This document shows, in pieces, positions 49,347-59,352 of a stretch of DNA of 64,000 nt (its first letter is position 1; every line of letters begins with the position of its first letter). This DNA comes from Neobacillus sp. PS3-34 (GTDB taxonomy: Bacteria > Bacillota > Bacilli > Bacillales > Cytobacillaceae). A model generated the notes under the pieces. The model saw only the letters and a list, made by a program, of their open reading frames with translations, had not been told where the DNA came from and ran no database searches. Both the position numbers and the translations under genes were made by a program. The stretch lies in NCBI RefSeq assembly GCF_030915465.1, contig NZ_CP133267.1, positions 2,572,501 through 2,636,500 on the forward strand, in the 5' to 3' direction.

Positions 49347-50204
49347 TTGATAAGCGAACAATTAGCCTGGAAAATTAGGCGTCACGGGGTAGAAATGACT
49401 CATATTTCAAAAGGTTCCCATATAGGATCTATTTTATCTGTAGCAGATATTATTGCTGTACTTTATAACGATATTGCGAGTGTTAATCCAAAAAACCCGA
49501 AAATGCAAGACAGAGACAGAATTATTTTAAGCAAGGGCCATGCTGGTGCGGCAATATATGCTGCGCTTGCGGAAAAGGGCTTTTTTGGTACAGAAGAATT
49601 AAAAACTCACTATGCCGATGGGAGTAGACTTTCTGGCCACGTCTCTCATAAAGGTGTTCCTGGTGTTGAATTCTCTACTGGTTCTCTTGGTCATGGACTA
49701 TCGGTGGCTGCAGGTATGGCTTACGGTGCAAAAAAAGATAAGAAAAAACATAATGTATTTGCTATATTAGGGGATGGAGAATGCGATGAAGGTTCAGTTT
49801 GGGAAGCAGCTTTAATGGCAAACCACTATAAACTAAATAACTTAGTTGCAATCATAGATCACAATAAAATGCAAAGTCTTGACTTTTGTGAAAATACAAT
49901 GACACTTGCACCGTTTGCAGATAAATGGAAGGCTTTTGGTTGGAATGTAATTGATATTGACGGCCATAATCATGATAGTTTAAGAAATGCCTATAAAGAG
50001 GCAATTTCTTCAGATAACAAGCCGACCGTCATTATTGCAAATACTATAAAGGGAAAAGGAATATCTTTTATGGAGTACAATATACTTTGGCATTATAGAT
50101 TCCCTCATGAAGGCGAAGAATACGATTCGGCTATTGCTGAATTAAAAGAGCAGATGCCAAAAGGTACTGTGGATATTTATGATTTGGAGGAACAAAAAGT
50201 ATGA
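49347..50204 (+). CDS. Transketolase, N-terminal (TPP-binding) subunit
   Basis: 285 residues from TTG 49347 (GAGGGAGTG site). TPP signature AILGDGECDEGSVWEAALMA (about 140-160) and IDHNKMQS; SKGHAGAAIYAAL and STGSLGHGLSVAAGMA form the active-site entry. Half of a split transketolase; the other half follows with a 4-base overlap. Split forms in polysaccharide loci are expected to move two-carbon ketol units to make special sugars. Not the housekeeping enzyme by context. Confidence 0.92.
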   Translation: MISEQLAWKIRRHGVEMTHISKGSHIGSILSVADIIAVLYNDIASVNPKNPKMQDRDRIILSKGHAGAAIYAALAEKGFFGTEELKTHYADGSRLSGHVSHKGVPGVEFSTGSLGHGLSVAAGMAYGAKKDKKKHNVFAILGDGECDEGSVWEAALMANHYKLNNLVAIIDHNKMQSLDFCENTMTLAPFADKWKAFGWNVIDIDGHNHDSLRNAYKEAISSDNKPTVIIANTIKGKGISFMEYNILWHYRFPHEGEEYDSAIAELKEQMPKGTVDIYDLEEQKV

Positions 50205-51163
50205 GGGATACATTTGTTAACACCTTAATAGATATTGCAAAAAAAGATAAGAATGTACACCTTATTACTGGTGATTTGGGATTTGGTGTCTTAAAACCAT
50301 TTTGGGAACAGTTACCCGATCAATTTACGAACGCGGGAATTGCAGAACAAAATATGACAAGTTTTGCTGCTGGTTTAGCACTTGAAGGAAAAACCGTATT
50401 TACTTACTCAATTGGAAATTTCCCTACTTTGCGTGCTATAGAGCAAATTAGAAATGATTGTGCTTATCATAATGCTAATGTAAAGATTATTTGTGTAGGT
50501 GGAGGATTCGTATATGGATCTCTTGGAATGAGCCATCATGCGACTGAGGATTTAGCAATAATGAGGGCACTACCTGATGTTAAAGTATTAGCGCCAGGGG
50601 ATTTAGTAGAAGCAGAATTTGCAACACGAGCAATTTATGAGAATAAAGGAACTTGCTATTTAAGATTAGGTAGAGGTGGAGAAAAGCGTATTCATGATAA
50701 GTTGGATTATTTTCAAATCGGAAAGGCCATTAAGATAAAAGGCGGGGAGAAAGTAGCAATTTTTTCAACTGGTGCTATTTTTGATGAAGCAATTAAAGCA
50801 AGTGAAATTTTAAATAAGGAAGGGATAAAACCTGCTTTATATACATTTCCAACTGTTAAGCCAATTGATAGAGAAACTATAGAAGAATGCGCTGACAACT
50901 TTGAGTTGATTGTTACCATTGAAGAACATAACATTATCGGTGGATTTGGAAGTGCAGTAGCAGAAGTAATGGCTGAAAGGGCGCCGGTAGCACAATTGCT
51001 TAAAATAGGTCTTAATGACACATATTCATCTATTGTAGGATCACAACAATATCTAAGAGATTTTTATGGCATGTCTGCTGACAAAATAGTGAAAACAACT
51101 CTTGGTAAATTAAATAATTTAAAAAACAGCTCTAGATTTACTAATAGGAAACGGAGTCAGTAA
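50201..51163 (+). CDS. Transketolase, C-terminal subunit
   Basis: 320 residues with the pyrimidine domain (ITGDLGFGVLKPFWEQLP, FTNAGIAEQNMTSFAAGLAL, the catalytic glutamate in GIAEQN) and the C-terminal domain (VKPIDRETIEECADNFELIV, EEHNIIGGFGSAVAEVM). The ATG overlaps the previous stop, and its own stop overlaps the next start by one base (TAATG), so it is tightly coupled. Heteromeric transketolase with the N-terminal subunit. Confidence 0.92.
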   Translation: MRDTFVNTLIDIAKKDKNVHLITGDLGFGVLKPFWEQLPDQFTNAGIAEQNMTSFAAGLALEGKTVFTYSIGNFPTLRAIEQIRNDCAYHNANVKIICVGGGFVYGSLGMSHHATEDLAIMRALPDVKVLAPGDLVEAEFATRAIYENKGTCYLRLGRGGEKRIHDKLDYFQIGKAIKIKGGEKVAIFSTGAIFDEAIKASEILNKEGIKPALYTFPTVKPIDRETIEECADNFELIVTIEEHNIIGGFGSAVAEVMAERAPVAQLLKIGLNDTYSSIVGSQQYLRDFYGMSADKIVKTTLGKLNNLKNSSRFTNRKRSQ

Positions 51164-52296
51164 TGAGAATATTAATTGTTTCGCATCACTCTGGTTCTTT
51201 GATTAACTTTAGAGGAGATTTGTTAAGGAAAATCATTTCATTAGGACACGAGGTTATTGCAATTGCTCCGGATTCTAAAGTAAAACCAGAATTAGATAAA
51301 ATGAATATAAAGTTAGAAATAGCAGAAATTGATAAACAGGGTTTAGGAATCTTACAAAATGTTAGATATTTAATGAGAATTATTAGCGTTATCAAAAAAT
51401 ACAAGATTGATTTAGTCTTTGGCTACACAGTAAAACCTATTGTGTTTGGATCGTTAGCATCACTTTTAACAAGAACAAAAAACTTTTATGCTATGGTTGA
51501 GGGGCTAGGTGGAGTATTTACCGAACCGTTTACTAATAAAAAACTTTTATTACAATTCATTATTAAAAGGCTATATGCTTTAAGTTTTAAAGTTAGTAAA
51601 AAAGTATTTTTATTGAATCAAGATGATTTGAAAGATCTTACAAAGATGAATTTGTTAGAAGAAAGAAAAGCTGTTGTAATTCCTGGGATAGGTGTTGATC
51701 TTGAGAAGTATAAAAGGGCTACGCTTCCGAAGAAACCTATATTCTTAATTATAGCAAGATTAGTTTATTCTAAAGGAGTAATTGATTATTGCGAGGCGGC
51801 AAAAATCATAAAAAAAACCTATCCAGATGTGCAGTTTAATATATTGGGAGGCTTTGATAATAAAGAAGATACTATTCCTAAAAAAATATTCCAAGCTTAT
51901 GTTGATCAAAAAACAGTTTGTTATTTAGGAGAGGCAAGTGACGTAAGACCACATATAGAAAATTCATCAGTATTCGTTTTACCTTCATATTATAGAGAAG
52001 GATTGCCTCGGTCAATAGTCGAATCAATGGCTATGGGGAGGCCTATAATTACAACGGACAATGTTGGATGTAGAGATACTGTTATTAATGGTGAAAATGG
52101 TTATTTAGTACCTACCCATAACCCAAATCTTTTGGCAGAAAAAATGGAATTATTAATCAAAGATAGTGAATTAAGAGAGAATATGGGTAGTAAAAGCTGG
52201 GAAATATGTAAACAGAAATATGATGGTAATATGATAAATAATATATTAGTTAATGAAATGGAACTTTTAAAAAACCAAGAAAATTGTAAGAAATAA
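51163..52296 (+). CDS. Glycosyltransferase, family 4 (GT-B, PglA/EpsD-like)
   Basis: 377 residues. N-terminal HHSGSLINFRGDLLRKI and LGHEVIAIAPD; EGLGGVFTEPF; C-terminal UDP-sugar domain with IARLVYSKGVIDYCEAA, ILGGFDNKED, VLPSYYREGLPRSIVESMAMGRPII and YLVPTHNP (EX7E motif). Members such as PglA add a second residue to a lipid-linked diacetamido sugar, in line with EpsC and sugar transferase upstream. TAATG overlap start. Confidence 0.9.
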   Translation: MRILIVSHHSGSLINFRGDLLRKIISLGHEVIAIAPDSKVKPELDKMNIKLEIAEIDKQGLGILQNVRYLMRIISVIKKYKIDLVFGYTVKPIVFGSLASLLTRTKNFYAMVEGLGGVFTEPFTNKKLLLQFIIKRLYALSFKVSKKVFLLNQDDLKDLTKMNLLEERKAVVIPGIGVDLEKYKRATLPKKPIFLIIARLVYSKGVIDYCEAAKIIKKTYPDVQFNILGGFDNKEDTIPKKIFQAYVDQKTVCYLGEASDVRPHIENSSVFVLPSYYREGLPRSIVESMAMGRPIITTDNVGCRDTVINGENGYLVPTHNPNLLAEKMELLIKDSELRENMGSKSWEICKQKYDGNMINNILVNEMELLKNQENCKK

Positions 52297-52419
52297 AACC
52301 GCTAAGATTACCTTTTGATTGAAAGAACTAGTTAGAGGAAGAGTTATTTGTATTTATAATCAAATCGAAATCTTGAATGAATAACTTTAATTAATTCAAC
52401 ATAATTATGGAGATATATT

Positions 52420-53475
52420 ATGAAAATTGCCTATGTTGTAGCTGAAGGTTTAGATAAAGAACATGGTGTTTCTAAAAAAGTACTTAATCAAATAAAATAT
52501 TGGGTTAATAGTGGCCATAGTGTAAAATTATTCAACTATTCAAATAAAGGTATAAACCCAATGTTTGAGGAGATAGAGTTTGAAATAATTAAATATCGAA
52601 GTCGCATTCAATTTGTATTAAATACTTCTGGTATAGTCCCAATAAACAATTGGAAGCCGGACATTATTTATTTTAGAACATATCCCTATAGTAATACATT
52701 CTATAAAATGCTTAAAACATATCCAACTGTTATAGAAATAAATTCAGATGATGTTGAGGAAAGTAAAATTCATATGCCCTTCCTAGCTAGAAAGCATCAT
52801 TTACTAACAAGAAACTTTTTAATGAATAATGCCAAAGGATTTATTTGTGTTACTAATGAATTAAAGAAGAAATTAATAAAATATAATAAACCCACTATAA
52901 CAATACCCAACGGAATAAATTCCCATTATATTAGTAGGAAACCAGAACAAAATTGGAATAGAAATGTAAGATATCAAGTTATTTTTTTAGGCTCTCCAAA
53001 TCAATCTTGGCATGGTCTAGATAAAATAATAAGCCTAGCAAATCAATTGCCTGAGTTTGATTTTCATATTGTGGGGACTGATGGGTTAAAGAATATGCCA
53101 AATAACCTTAAACAGTATGGGTATTTAAAGGAAAGTGAATATATAAGTATAATTAATAAATGTGATGTAGCTATTGGCACTTTGGCACTTCATCGGATAG
53201 GGATGAATGAGGCTTGCCCCTTAAAAACAAGGGAATATTTAAAATATGGCCTTCCAACAATCATTGGATATCAAGATAGTGATTTTATTGAAGGTAATTA
53301 TCCTTTTCTATTTGAATTGCCCAATAAGGAAGGTAATATAGAATCGAATATTTCATCTATCAAAGAGTTCATAGAGAACTCTAGAAATATCTGTATAGGG
53401 GAAAGGGATGTTGAACATCTCTTTTATGAATATAAGGAAATAAAACGTTTAGATTTTTTAAGTAGTTTAATATAA
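52420..53475 (+). CDS. Glycosyltransferase (GT-B)
   Basis: 351 residues. Start MKIAYVVAEGLDKEHGVSKK; mid-part ITIPNGINSHYISRK; C-terminal domain VIFLGSPNQSWHGLDKIIS, IVGTDGLKNM, CDVAIGTLALHRIGMNEACP, LKTREYLKYGLPTI. Retaining GT-B enzyme, sugar unknown. Very AT-rich, like the following genes. The 123-base gap before it has no obvious terminator. Confidence 0.85.
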   Translation: MKIAYVVAEGLDKEHGVSKKVLNQIKYWVNSGHSVKLFNYSNKGINPMFEEIEFEIIKYRSRIQFVLNTSGIVPINNWKPDIIYFRTYPYSNTFYKMLKTYPTVIEINSDDVEESKIHMPFLARKHHLLTRNFLMNNAKGFICVTNELKKKLIKYNKPTITIPNGINSHYISRKPEQNWNRNVRYQVIFLGSPNQSWHGLDKIISLANQLPEFDFHIVGTDGLKNMPNNLKQYGYLKESEYISIINKCDVAIGTLALHRIGMNEACPLKTREYLKYGLPTIIGYQDSDFIEGNYPFLFELPNKEGNIESNISSIKEFIENSRNICIGERDVEHLFYEYKEIKRLDFLSSLI

Positions 53476-53512
53476 TTTTTTCAAAACTTATATATTAAGA
53501 AGGAGAAAGATT

Positions 53513-54895
53513 GTGGAACAAATTGGTGTATCGATAATTTCTCTTATTATATTAGCATTGTCTTTTTATTTTTTTAAAGTTGCAAATGGAACCTTATCTA
53601 TAAATAGGTTGACTCCTTTGTCCCTAATATTTTACTACAATTTAGTTCTTTTGGCTTATATTGGATCTTATTTAATGTATATAGGAATTAGAGTTCATAC
53701 CGATCTTCATCTAGTACAAGATGATAGTTATTATTTGATTACTTTTTTATCCGTATCATATGTACTTTTATCATTACCATTATTTATTATCATTTTTAAT
53801 AAAATTTGGAAAGTTAAACCAGAAGAAGCATTTATAAAATATTTAGAGAGACCGCTGATATCCCTATTCACTAAAAATGATAAATATCTTTATTATCCAT
53901 TGTGGGTTATAACACTTACTTCATGTGTAGTAATGGTCTATCTATTAAAAGACTCTCCATTGTTGAATTTTATCTTAGGTAAAAACACTAATATATTAGA
54001 AGCAAGAGTGATTTACACCAGAAATTATTCAGGATCTTTAATAATAAAAAATACAATAGGGAATGCATTTATACCATTATGTTCCTATATAACATATAGC
54101 TATATGAAGATGTTTCCAAATAAAAAATGGAAATTAATGTTCATCATCTTATTCACAAACTCATTGTTAATTTATGGAACCAGTATGAGTAAATCAGGCA
54201 TCTCTACCTATATACTTAGCTTTGTTTTATTAAAAGTTTTAATCGAAGGAAAAATATCATTAAAAAAATTAACTTATATATCATTAATAGTAATCACATT
54301 TGTAATTGTAATGTATATGGTTGTTTATCAAGATAATCAAGAGATAATTACTGATAAAGAAACTTTCTTTTTTAAAAGTGGTCCTATTGGTAGAATAATT
54401 TTTGGGCAATTGGTTGGATTTGTAAACACTTTATATATTTTTCCACAATTACATCCTTTCGTTAATGGAGGAGATATTGCCTTTCTTCGATTTTTAGGCT
54501 TCGATTTTTTGGATTCATCTAGAATTGTTATGTCATATGTAAGTCCAGGTGCGGTTGAAAATGGGAATGCAAATGTTATGAACTCTATTTTTATTGCAGA
54601 AGCCTATGCTAATTTTGGATATCTTGGAATATTGTTTGCTCCATTAATTGTTGCATTTATATTACATTTTTTCACACTGTTACTTTATAAATTGCCTAAA
54701 ACACCAATAGTATTGGGTTGGTGGATCTATGTAATGTTTTTATTGTCAAATGGTATAGGAGGAGGATTTTTTTCTGAATTCCTTTTTAATACTAAGATTA
54801 TAGGAGTATCAATATTGACTATTTTACTTTATATTAGTGGACATGTATTATTTACTATTTATGATAAAGGGTATAATAGATTAGTTAAAAATTGA
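53513..54895 (+). CDS. Oligosaccharide repeat-unit polymerase (Wzy)
   Basis: 460 residues with about 11 membrane helices and one large loop (about 160-180 and 280-330) containing GRIIFGQLVGFVNTLYIFPQ and PGAVENGNANVMNSIF. Such a poorly conserved polytopic protein among glycosyltransferases and a flippase is the typical Wzy position. It polymerises repeat units on the outer face of the membrane. Start GTG 53513 after AAGGAGAAAGATT. Confidence 0.85.
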   Translation: MEQIGVSIISLIILALSFYFFKVANGTLSINRLTPLSLIFYYNLVLLAYIGSYLMYIGIRVHTDLHLVQDDSYYLITFLSVSYVLLSLPLFIIIFNKIWKVKPEEAFIKYLERPLISLFTKNDKYLYYPLWVITLTSCVVMVYLLKDSPLLNFILGKNTNILEARVIYTRNYSGSLIIKNTIGNAFIPLCSYITYSYMKMFPNKKWKLMFIILFTNSLLIYGTSMSKSGISTYILSFVLLKVLIEGKISLKKLTYISLIVITFVIVMYMVVYQDNQEIITDKETFFFKSGPIGRIIFGQLVGFVNTLYIFPQLHPFVNGGDIAFLRFLGFDFLDSSRIVMSYVSPGAVENGNANVMNSIFIAEAYANFGYLGILFAPLIVAFILHFFTLLLYKLPKTPIVLGWWIYVMFLLSNGIGGGFFSEFLFNTKIIGVSILTILLYISGHVLFTIYDKGYNRLVKN

Positions 54896-55236
54896 AATGA
54901 ATTTTTATATATGAGTAGCTAGTCTGAATAGAGAAACATGGAAATCTTACTATTTTTTAAATATTTTTTCGTCAATGGATTCTGTTAGAAAACCAACATC
55001 CCAAATATCTATACAATATTCTCTTAAGGTGTACCTAATTGTATGAATTAAAATTTTGACCAGTAATAAGTTAAATAATTCTGGGTCAAATATTGGAAGG
55101 TTCAAATTAGACGAATATTTTTAAAAGTTAGAACTTGATAGTAGTAATACAATGATAATACCACCCTTGAAAAAAAAGAAATCAAAACTTAACTTCACAT
55201 TCAATCCTTTAAAACTGTAATGTTAACCATATAATA

Positions 55237-55280
55237 GTAAATACAACAAATGGAATAATTATTCCATTTGTTGTATTTAC
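55237..55280. terminator. Perfect 44-bp palindrome between wzy and wzx
   Basis: 22-bp arms beginning GTAAATACAACAAATGG, with no spacer at the centre (55258/55259), followed by TTTT. It probably folds as a bidirectional terminator. The rest of the 54896-55362 gap holds nothing recognised. Confidence 0.8.
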
Positions 55281-55362
55281 TTTTAGGGAAAAGGAGCTAA
55301 CATTTATCGGTTCAATAAGTAGGCCAAGTATTTAGAGGAATTGCTAAGAAATAGTTGAAGGC

Positions 55363-56685
55363 ATGATTGCTTTTCTTAAATTGAAAAGAGGTCTTAGATT
55401 GTTTTTAATAATAAATTTCTTGAAAAATAAATTTGTTGATTTATGGAGAAGAGGAGCTTTTCACATCTTGCTGGGAAGTTTTGTTACAAAATTTGTGGTT
55501 TTCTTCGGTACCATTTTTCTCGTAAGGATCCTTTCGAAAACATCATACGGAGTACTAGGCTATATAGAGAATATTTATGGATACATTTACATTTTTGCAG
55601 GTTTGGGTTTAAATAATGCTGTATTAAGATATGTTATATTAGGAAAAACCAGTGAAGAAAAATTCGGATTTTATAGATATGCTATTACAAAAGGAACGCT
55701 TTTCAATATTCTTATAGTTTTTTTTGTTGCTTTGTTTTTCTTGTTTTATCCATATCCAGAAGAATTTAAAGGCGCTAAATGGCTGTTGCTAATATTGTTT
55801 ATTACAATTCCTTTTCAATTTTTAGTCGATAGCAATACCTTAACATATAGGGCAATGTTTGATAATAAACGGTTTGCTATTATTACATTTTTAACATCCG
55901 TGATATTGATTATAGCCAGATATTTAGGAGCAATATTCTTTGACTTAAATGGAATTGTAATTGCGAATATTTTAGTTTATGTATTATTTAGTTTAATTCT
56001 AAGCTATGTTTCCTTTAATTTATATTTTAAAGAATATAGACCTAATCAGCTTTCTAAAATTGAGCAGAAAAAGGTCAATAACTATTCTTTCCAATATATG
56101 ATAACTAATGGTGTTTGGGCAGCATTTATGCTTAATGATGTCTTTTTGTTAGGTCTTTTATCTGGGAATGCTGAAATTGTTGCTGAATATAAAGTAGCTT
56201 ACGTACTACCAGGTGTTCTTACTATAATCAGTACAGCAATAGGAATTTTTATTGGGCCTTATTTTGTAAAGCGTGAAACAAATCATAATTGGGTTTGGAA
56301 AAATTATATAAAAACGTTGATTATTCTAGCTGGCATAATTGCACCTTTAGTAGCTATAATGTTTGTTTATGCAAAGTCTATTACTACTCTAATATACGGG
56401 GTACAGTATGAAAATATTGTACCTATTATGCGGCTGTTATTGGTTGCAGCCTTAATAAATTCAATATTTCGTTATACTTCTGCAAACCTATTAGCCTCAA
56501 TGGGAGAAATTAAATCTAATATGTTGATTTCAATTTTTGGAATGTGTTTACAAATCATTATTAACTTGATTCTCATTCCAAAATATGGAGAATTAGGCGC
56601 TGCAGTCACAAGCATTTTAGTATACTCACTTATGGCACTCTCTTTATTTATTATTTTTATAAAAAAATTTAAACTTACAAATTAA
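55363..56685 (+). CDS. Oligosaccharide flippase (Wzx, MOP family)
   Basis: 440 residues, about 12 membrane helices. N-terminal GSFVTKFVVFFGTIFLVRILSKTSYGVLGY is the typical Wzx/PST start; later RYTSANLLASMGEIKSNM and GELGAAVTSILVYSLMALSLF. It moves lipid-linked repeat units to the outer leaflet for Wzy. The ribosome site (TTGAAGGC) is weak; internal ATG or TTG starts are possible. Confidence 0.9.
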   Translation: MIAFLKLKRGLRLFLIINFLKNKFVDLWRRGAFHILLGSFVTKFVVFFGTIFLVRILSKTSYGVLGYIENIYGYIYIFAGLGLNNAVLRYVILGKTSEEKFGFYRYAITKGTLFNILIVFFVALFFLFYPYPEEFKGAKWLLLILFITIPFQFLVDSNTLTYRAMFDNKRFAIITFLTSVILIIARYLGAIFFDLNGIVIANILVYVLFSLILSYVSFNLYFKEYRPNQLSKIEQKKVNNYSFQYMITNGVWAAFMLNDVFLLGLLSGNAEIVAEYKVAYVLPGVLTIISTAIGIFIGPYFVKRETNHNWVWKNYIKTLIILAGIIAPLVAIMFVYAKSITTLIYGVQYENIVPIMRLLLVAALINSIFRYTSANLLASMGEIKSNMLISIFGMCLQIIINLILIPKYGELGAAVTSILVYSLMALSLFIIFIKKFKLTN

Positions 56686-56820
56686 TTTGAAGACCTAAAG
56701 CATGTCCTTGCGGAAAATTACTTAATATGCTTTGAATTAATTAAGAAATGTAAAGAAGCCATTTCTTCTTTAGTTCACATTTGAGAAATTGATATATTAA
56801 AGAGATGAAATCTACTCGAA

Positions 56821-56868
56821 AATTACATCAGACTTCCAGTCTGATGTAATTTAATTCTATTTTTTTGA
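56821..56868 (+). terminator. Terminator after wzx
   Basis: Perfect 14-bp stem AATTACATCAGACT / AGTCTGATGTAATT, loop TCC, then TAATTCTATTTTTTT. The remaining 56869-57317 gap is AT-rich with no recognised gene and probably includes a promoter. Confidence 0.9.
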
Positions 56869-57317
56869 TTTTAATATTTATAAAAATATATTTGTATAAC
56901 TTTATTTCAAGAAAGTAACCCGAGTAAAAACTCATATTTTTGGTAGCTATCAAAAGTCAATATAAGGTAGTGTATATTGTTAAAGGAATTTAAGCCTTAA
57001 AGAAAGAAAAGTATTTTTGAGGGGTATTAAATGTAAATAAATTCCATAAACATGAAATTGTTTAACTGACTATCTAAAACAGTAATGTGGTTCCATATGT
57101 AATTTCATATGAGTTTTTATAGGTAGAGTGCAGAATTATATAATCTATTTTCCCTCTTTCTTAGACTATATTGGAAAATGGAATAATATAAAAATAATTG
57201 GTTAATTTATAAAGACCCAATAGTTTACTTAGTAGTAACTAATTTAGTTTTAGTTTTATATTAAATTTTCAAGTAATAATTTTGGTAATGAAAAAATATT
57301 TTTTGGGAGTTTTTACA

Positions 57318-58631
57318 ATGAATATATATGATAACCTATTGAAAAGGATAGAGGAAAAAAAGGCTATAATTGGGGTAGTAGGATTAGGTTACGTGGGATT
57401 ACCGTTAGCTGTAGAAAAAGCTAAGGCTGGCTATAAAGTTATTGGTTTTGATATACAACAATCCAGAGTTGAACAAATAAACATGGGGATTAATTATATT
57501 GGAGACGTGGTTGACCAAGACCTAGCAAATATGGTGAAAAAGGGTCAATTTATTGCAACAACAGATTACGCATTAATGAAAGATGTTGATGCTGTAGCTA
57601 TTTGTGTACCTACACCATTAGATGTATATCAGCAACCAGATACATCATATGTGGAAAGCTCAGCAAAAGTAATTGCCAAATATGCACATAAGGGTATGTT
57701 AATTGTATTAGAATCAACAACTTATCCTGGTACAACAGAAGAGATAATAAAGAAGACTCTTGAAGAAAGTGGTCTAGTTACAGGAGAAACAGTTTTCATT
57801 GCTTATTCTCCTGAACGTGTTGATCCGGGTAATAGACAATTTAAAACAAAGAATACACCTAAAGTTGTTGGTGGAATTACAGATAAATGTACTCAAGTAG
57901 CTGCAGCTCTTTACCGCAATGTATTAGAAGGAGATGTTTTCGAAGTTTCTAGCCCTGCAATAGCAGAAATGGAAAAGATTTATGAAAATACTTTCCGTCA
58001 TATAAATATTGCATTAGCCAATGAAATGGCCATTTTATGCGAGAAAATGGGTATTGATGTATGGGAAGTTATCGACGCAGCGAAAACTAAGCCATATGGT
58101 TTTATGGCATTTTATCCTGGCCCTGGTTTGGGTGGACATTGTATTCCAATCGATCCATTTTATTTGACATGGAAGGCGAGAGAGTATAATTACCATACTA
58201 GATTAATCGAATTAGCCGGTGAAATTAATAATACTATGCCAGATTACGTTATCAATCGTGCAATGCAAATATTAAATGAAGATGGAAAAGCTCTTCGTGG
58301 TTCTAAGATAGCTGTTTTAGGTGTAGCGTACAAAAAAGATATTGATGATGTGCGAGAATCACCAGTTTTAAAAATTATTGAAGCACTTGAGCATCATGGG
58401 GCTGACTTTAAAGTAGTTGATCCTTATGTGGGGTCTTTTAAATCAAATAATCAAGTTATTGAAACAGTTGGTTTAACTAGTACTCTGTTAAATGAATCAG
58501 ATTTAGTTTTAATAACTACCGATCATTCTGATTTTGATTACGAAATGATTGCGCAAGAAAGCAAGGTTGTATTTGATACTCGTAATGCCCTTAAAGGAAT
58601 TAATACTCCAAATAGGTATATAAAGCTTTAA
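57318..58631 (+). CDS. wbpA: UDP-N-acetylglucosamine 6-dehydrogenase-like nucleotide-sugar dehydrogenase (WbpA type)
   Basis: 437 residues from ATG 57318 (TTGGGAG site; the in-frame ATG at 57288 lacks one). NAD loop GVVGLGYVGLPLAVEKAKAG; VPTPLDVYQQPDTSYVESS; SPERVDPGNRQF; catalytic cysteine in GPGLGGHCIPIDPFYLTW; C-terminal LGVAYKKDIDDVRESPVLKI. The WbpA/WecC branch oxidises C6 of UDP-HexNAc. The next two genes match WbpD and WbpE, so UDP-GlcNAc is the probable substrate. Confidence 0.88.
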   Translation: MNIYDNLLKRIEEKKAIIGVVGLGYVGLPLAVEKAKAGYKVIGFDIQQSRVEQINMGINYIGDVVDQDLANMVKKGQFIATTDYALMKDVDAVAICVPTPLDVYQQPDTSYVESSAKVIAKYAHKGMLIVLESTTYPGTTEEIIKKTLEESGLVTGETVFIAYSPERVDPGNRQFKTKNTPKVVGGITDKCTQVAAALYRNVLEGDVFEVSSPAIAEMEKIYENTFRHINIALANEMAILCEKMGIDVWEVIDAAKTKPYGFMAFYPGPGLGGHCIPIDPFYLTWKAREYNYHTRLIELAGEINNTMPDYVINRAMQILNEDGKALRGSKIAVLGVAYKKDIDDVRESPVLKIIEALEHHGADFKVVDPYVGSFKSNNQVIETVGLTSTLLNESDLVLITTDHSDFDYEMIAQESKVVFDTRNALKGINTPNRYIKL

Positions 58632-58769
58632 AAGTTATTAGCCACCCTTTTAGGGTGCGCAAATACTCTTGAACTTTTCTGTTTCGATACATCTCTTCAA
58701 CTAATAGGTAAAATGACAAGCTTCGGGTAGAAGCAGGATTATTAAAAAATGAAAAGGTAGATATGACAA

Positions 58770-59333
58770 GTGGGTCACTTTGTACATGAAAGCAGTTTTA
58801 TAGACGAAAATGTAACAATCGGCGAAGGATCTAAAGTATGGCATTTTAGCCATGTACACAAAGGTGCACAAATTGGGAGTAATTGTTCATTAGGACAGAA
58901 TGTTAATGTCTCTAATAATGTTAAGATAGGCAATGGAGTGAAAATCCAGAACAATGTATCAGTCTATGAGGGAGTTGAATTAGAGGACTATGTATTTTGT
59001 GGACCTTCTATGGTCTTTACAAACGACTTGACACCTAGAAGCAAATATCCCAAAGGTTCTGAAGGTTATAAAAGGACTCTTGTTAAGTACGGTGCATCTA
59101 TAGGAGCAAATGCTACCGTTGTATGTGGTAATACGATTGGTAGCTGGGCAATGATTGCTTCAGGTGCAGTAGTAACAAAGGATGTTCCTAACTATGCATT
59201 AATGGCGGGAGTACCCGCTAAGCAAATCGGTTGGGTTTGTGAATGTGGGAATGTCTTAAAAGAGAGTTTTGAATGTAAGGAATGTGGCAGAGAATATATT
59301 CTTATAAATGCAGAACTTAAAGAGAAACTTTAA
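58770..59333 (+). CDS. wbpD: Hexapeptide-repeat N-acetyltransferase (WbpD type)
   Basis: 187 residues. Left-handed beta-helix repeats (WHFSHVHKGAQIGSNCSLGQ, NVNVSNNVKIGNGVKIQNNV, ASIGANATVVCGNTIG) and AGVPAKQIGWVCECG. A C-terminal four-cysteine ribbon (CECG...CKECG) is present. Acetylates the 3-amino group of UDP-GlcNAc3NA acid. Start is uncertain: GTG 58770 is in frame, while ATG 58763, better placed behind AAAAGGTAG, is one frame off. A single extra G in GGG would join them (MTSGHFVHESS). Confidence 0.85.
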   Translation: MGHFVHESSFIDENVTIGEGSKVWHFSHVHKGAQIGSNCSLGQNVNVSNNVKIGNGVKIQNNVSVYEGVELEDYVFCGPSMVFTNDLTPRSKYPKGSEGYKRTLVKYGASIGANATVVCGNTIGSWAMIASGAVVTKDVPNYALMAGVPAKQIGWVCECGNVLKESFECKECGREYILINAELKEKL

Positions 59334-59352
59334 TAAATAAAAATGGAGATTG

